Assembly: GCA_002440145.1 (NCBI GenBank)
Contig: DJRS01000111.1
Span: 1-5,816 of the forward strand
Length of the DNA stretch: 5,816 nt
Direction: 5' to 3'
From: Verrucomicrobia bacterium UBA6354
Lineage (GTDB): Bacteria > Verrucomicrobiota > Kiritimatiellia > RFP12 > UBA1067
Position numbers and translations under genes: made by a program. Below are positions 4,656 to 5,816 of this stretch, one piece after another. A model generated the notes under the pieces. That model did not search any database. It worked only from the letters and a program-made list of their open reading frames with translations, and had not been told where the DNA came from. Positions within the stretch are counted from its first letter, which is position 1. Each line of letters opens with the position of its first letter.

Positions 4656-5816
4656 AGCGCCGCGTCGTCATTACGGGCCGGGGGCTTGTGAGTTCGCTGG
4701 GGCACGCGCCCGAAGCGGCTTTTAATCGCCTCAAGCGATATGAGAATTGCGTCGAAGTCTCGTCCGAACTCGCCGCGATCGGCAACATGCAGACGCGCCT
4801 CTGGGCGCCCTGCCGTTTCGAAAAGCCGGCGGAATACACCCGCAAGGTCATCCGTACAATGAGCCCGGTCTCGATCATGGCGCTGTATGCGACGGAACGC
4901 GCCTTGGAGGATGCCGGGCTGAAGGACACCCCGCTCGTGAAAAGCGGACGGTTGGGAGTCGCCTACGGCTCCTGCTCGGGCGGCGTCGAGGCGTGCGCGG
5001 ATTTCTTTTCCATCGTGAAGGATCGCATCGTACGCAACGTGACGAGCTCGACCTACATCCGCATGATGCCCCAGACGTGCGCGGTGAATCTCTCGGTGCA
5101 TTTCGGCACGACGGGGCGGCTTCTGCCCACAGGCACGGCCTGCACCTCGGGATCTCTTGCGATCGGCGAGGCGTACGAGGCGATTGCGGGCGGCAAGCAG
5201 GACGCCATGATCGCCGGCGGCGCGGAAGAGTTCAGCGTCACGCAGGTGGCGGTCTTCGATACGCTTTTCTCGACTTCCCGCCGGAACGACGCGCCGAAAA
5301 CGACGCCGCGCGCTTTCGACGTCACGCGCGACGGGCTGGTCATCGGCGACGGCGCGGCGACGCTTGTTCTCGAGGAGCGGGAGCATGCGCTCGCCCGGGG
5401 CGCGAAAATCTACGCCGAAATCGCCGGTTTCGGAACGAATACGGACGGCCGCCACGTCACCCAGCCCAACGCGGACACCATGGCCTTGGCGCTCGCTCTC
5501 GCGTTGGAGGATGCCGGGATCGGCCCGGACGCCATCGGATACGTGAACGCCCACGGCACCGCCACGGAGCTGGGCGACATCGCCGAAGGCACGGCCATGG
5601 CGAAAGTGTTCGGCGCGTGCCGTCCGCCCGTGAGCACACTCAAGAGCTATACCGGCCATACCCTCGGGGCCTGTGGTGCGCTGGAAGCGATTTTGTCCGT
5701 CGAAATGATGAATGCGGACTGGTTTTCGCCCAACCTCAACTTGACGGAGCCCGATCCGCGCTGCGGCGACCACGATTTCATTGTCGGCGAAGGGCGGAAA
5801 AAGACGACGGACCATG
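4652..5816 (+). CDS. apeR: ApeR-type beta-ketoacyl-ACP synthase, 3' end cut by window
   Basis: The frame stays open from TTG 4652 to the window edge, giving 388 residues; about 15-25 C-terminal residues, including the expected GFGG-N loop, are missing. It is a thiolase-fold condensing enzyme that joins malonyl-ACP to a growing acyl-ACP. The full catalytic set is visible: Cys164 (GTACTSGS), His301 (NAHGTAT), Lys331 and His336 (KSYTGHTLGACGALEA). The spacing is like FabB/FabF, so this is an active ketosynthase, not a chain-length factor that lacks the Cys. Stretches such as MMPQTCAVNLSVHFG, AGGAEEF, TPRAFDVTRDGLVIGDGA and DPRCGDHDFIVGE match the ApeR type of aryl polyene clusters as I know it. 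It overlaps the ketoreductase stop (TTGA, 4652-4655) behind a strong Shine-Dalgarno. A housekeeping FabF is the alternative but less likely, because no ACP gene is adjacent and the order is ApeP-Q-R. Confidence 0.92.
   Translation, partial: MKRRVVITGRGLVSSLGHAPEAAFNRLKRYENCVEVSSELAAIGNMQTRLWAPCRFEKPAEYTRKVIRTMSPVSIMALYATERALEDAGLKDTPLVKSGRLGVAYGSCSGGVEACADFFSIVKDRIVRNVTSSTYIRMMPQTCAVNLSVHFGTTGRLLPTGTACTSGSLAIGEAYEAIAGGKQDAMIAGGAEEFSVTQVAVFDTLFSTSRRNDAPKTTPRAFDVTRDGLVIGDGAATLVLEEREHALARGAKIYAEIAGFGTNTDGRHVTQPNADTMALALALALEDAGIGPDAIGYVNAHGTATELGDIAEGTAMAKVFGACRPPVSTLKSYTGHTLGACGALEAILSVEMMNADWFSPNLNLTEPDPRCGDHDFIVGEGRKKTTDH

Noticed and set aside
4610..5815. 401-codon open frame on the minus strand at the right end
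   Set aside because: It is the antisense shadow of the ketosynthase, whose own frame holds the complete Cys-His-His-Lys active site; the antisense product has no family features.
327..5816. Functional link between tRNA-Tyr and the aryl-polyene-type genes through tyrosine-derived starter units
   Set aside because: The tRNA has its own promoter and probable terminator and lies two transcription units away. Nothing in the sequence supports more than chance proximity.
1..5816. Mobile elements, CRISPR arrays, attachment sites or integration into the tRNA gene
   Set aside because: I saw no transposase, integrase, spaced direct repeats, or second copy of the tRNA 3' end in the window.

Overview
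The window comes from a GC-rich bacterium with Gram-negative-type gene content. All the genes I can support lie on the + strand. The taxon cannot be fixed from this sequence. A YmdB-family phosphoesterase next to serS, extended -10 promoters and an aryl-polyene-type gene set would fit the Verrucomicrobiota/Kiritimatiellota/Lentisphaerota side of the PVC group, but that is a low-confidence inference.

Layout. Positions 1-281 hold no gene I can support: a GC-rich inverted repeat (34-69) is followed by a strikingly G-poor, pyrimidine-rich stretch. A strong promoter (282-311) then drives a complete tRNA-Tyr(GTA) at 327-412, followed by two small hairpins (420-447). A second promoter (516-529) lies so close to the ATG of a YmdB-family metallophosphoesterase (539-1348) that its mRNA is probably leaderless. 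A third promoter (1348-1361) sits in the 43-base gap before serS (1392-2672, seryl-tRNA synthetase). The three promoters share the element AAAT(A/T)TGGTATA(A/C)T, and two of the copies are identical over 14 bases.

From serS onward there is no intergenic DNA. serS, an HD-domain phosphohydrolase (2669-3475), a hotdog-fold dehydratase (3472-3936), a FabG-type ketoreductase (3933-4655) and a beta-ketoacyl-ACP synthase (4652 to the window edge) each overlap the next by exactly four bases (GTGA, ATGA, ATGA, TTGA). This implies one translationally coupled operon.

The last three proteins match, in sequence character and in order, the ApeP-ApeQ-ApeR (dehydratase, ketoreductase, ketosynthase) module of aryl polyene / flexirubin-like type II PKS clusters. 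They would supply three of the core chain-extension activities; acyl carrier proteins, the starter-unit ligase and lipid-transfer or export genes would be expected beyond the right edge. The main oddities are the attachment of this module to a housekeeping serS operon, an Asn-to-Asp change in the ketoreductase catalytic tetrad, the absence of a FabZ-type catalytic His in the dehydratase, and an Asn-to-Asp change at a metal-site position of the YmdB-like protein.
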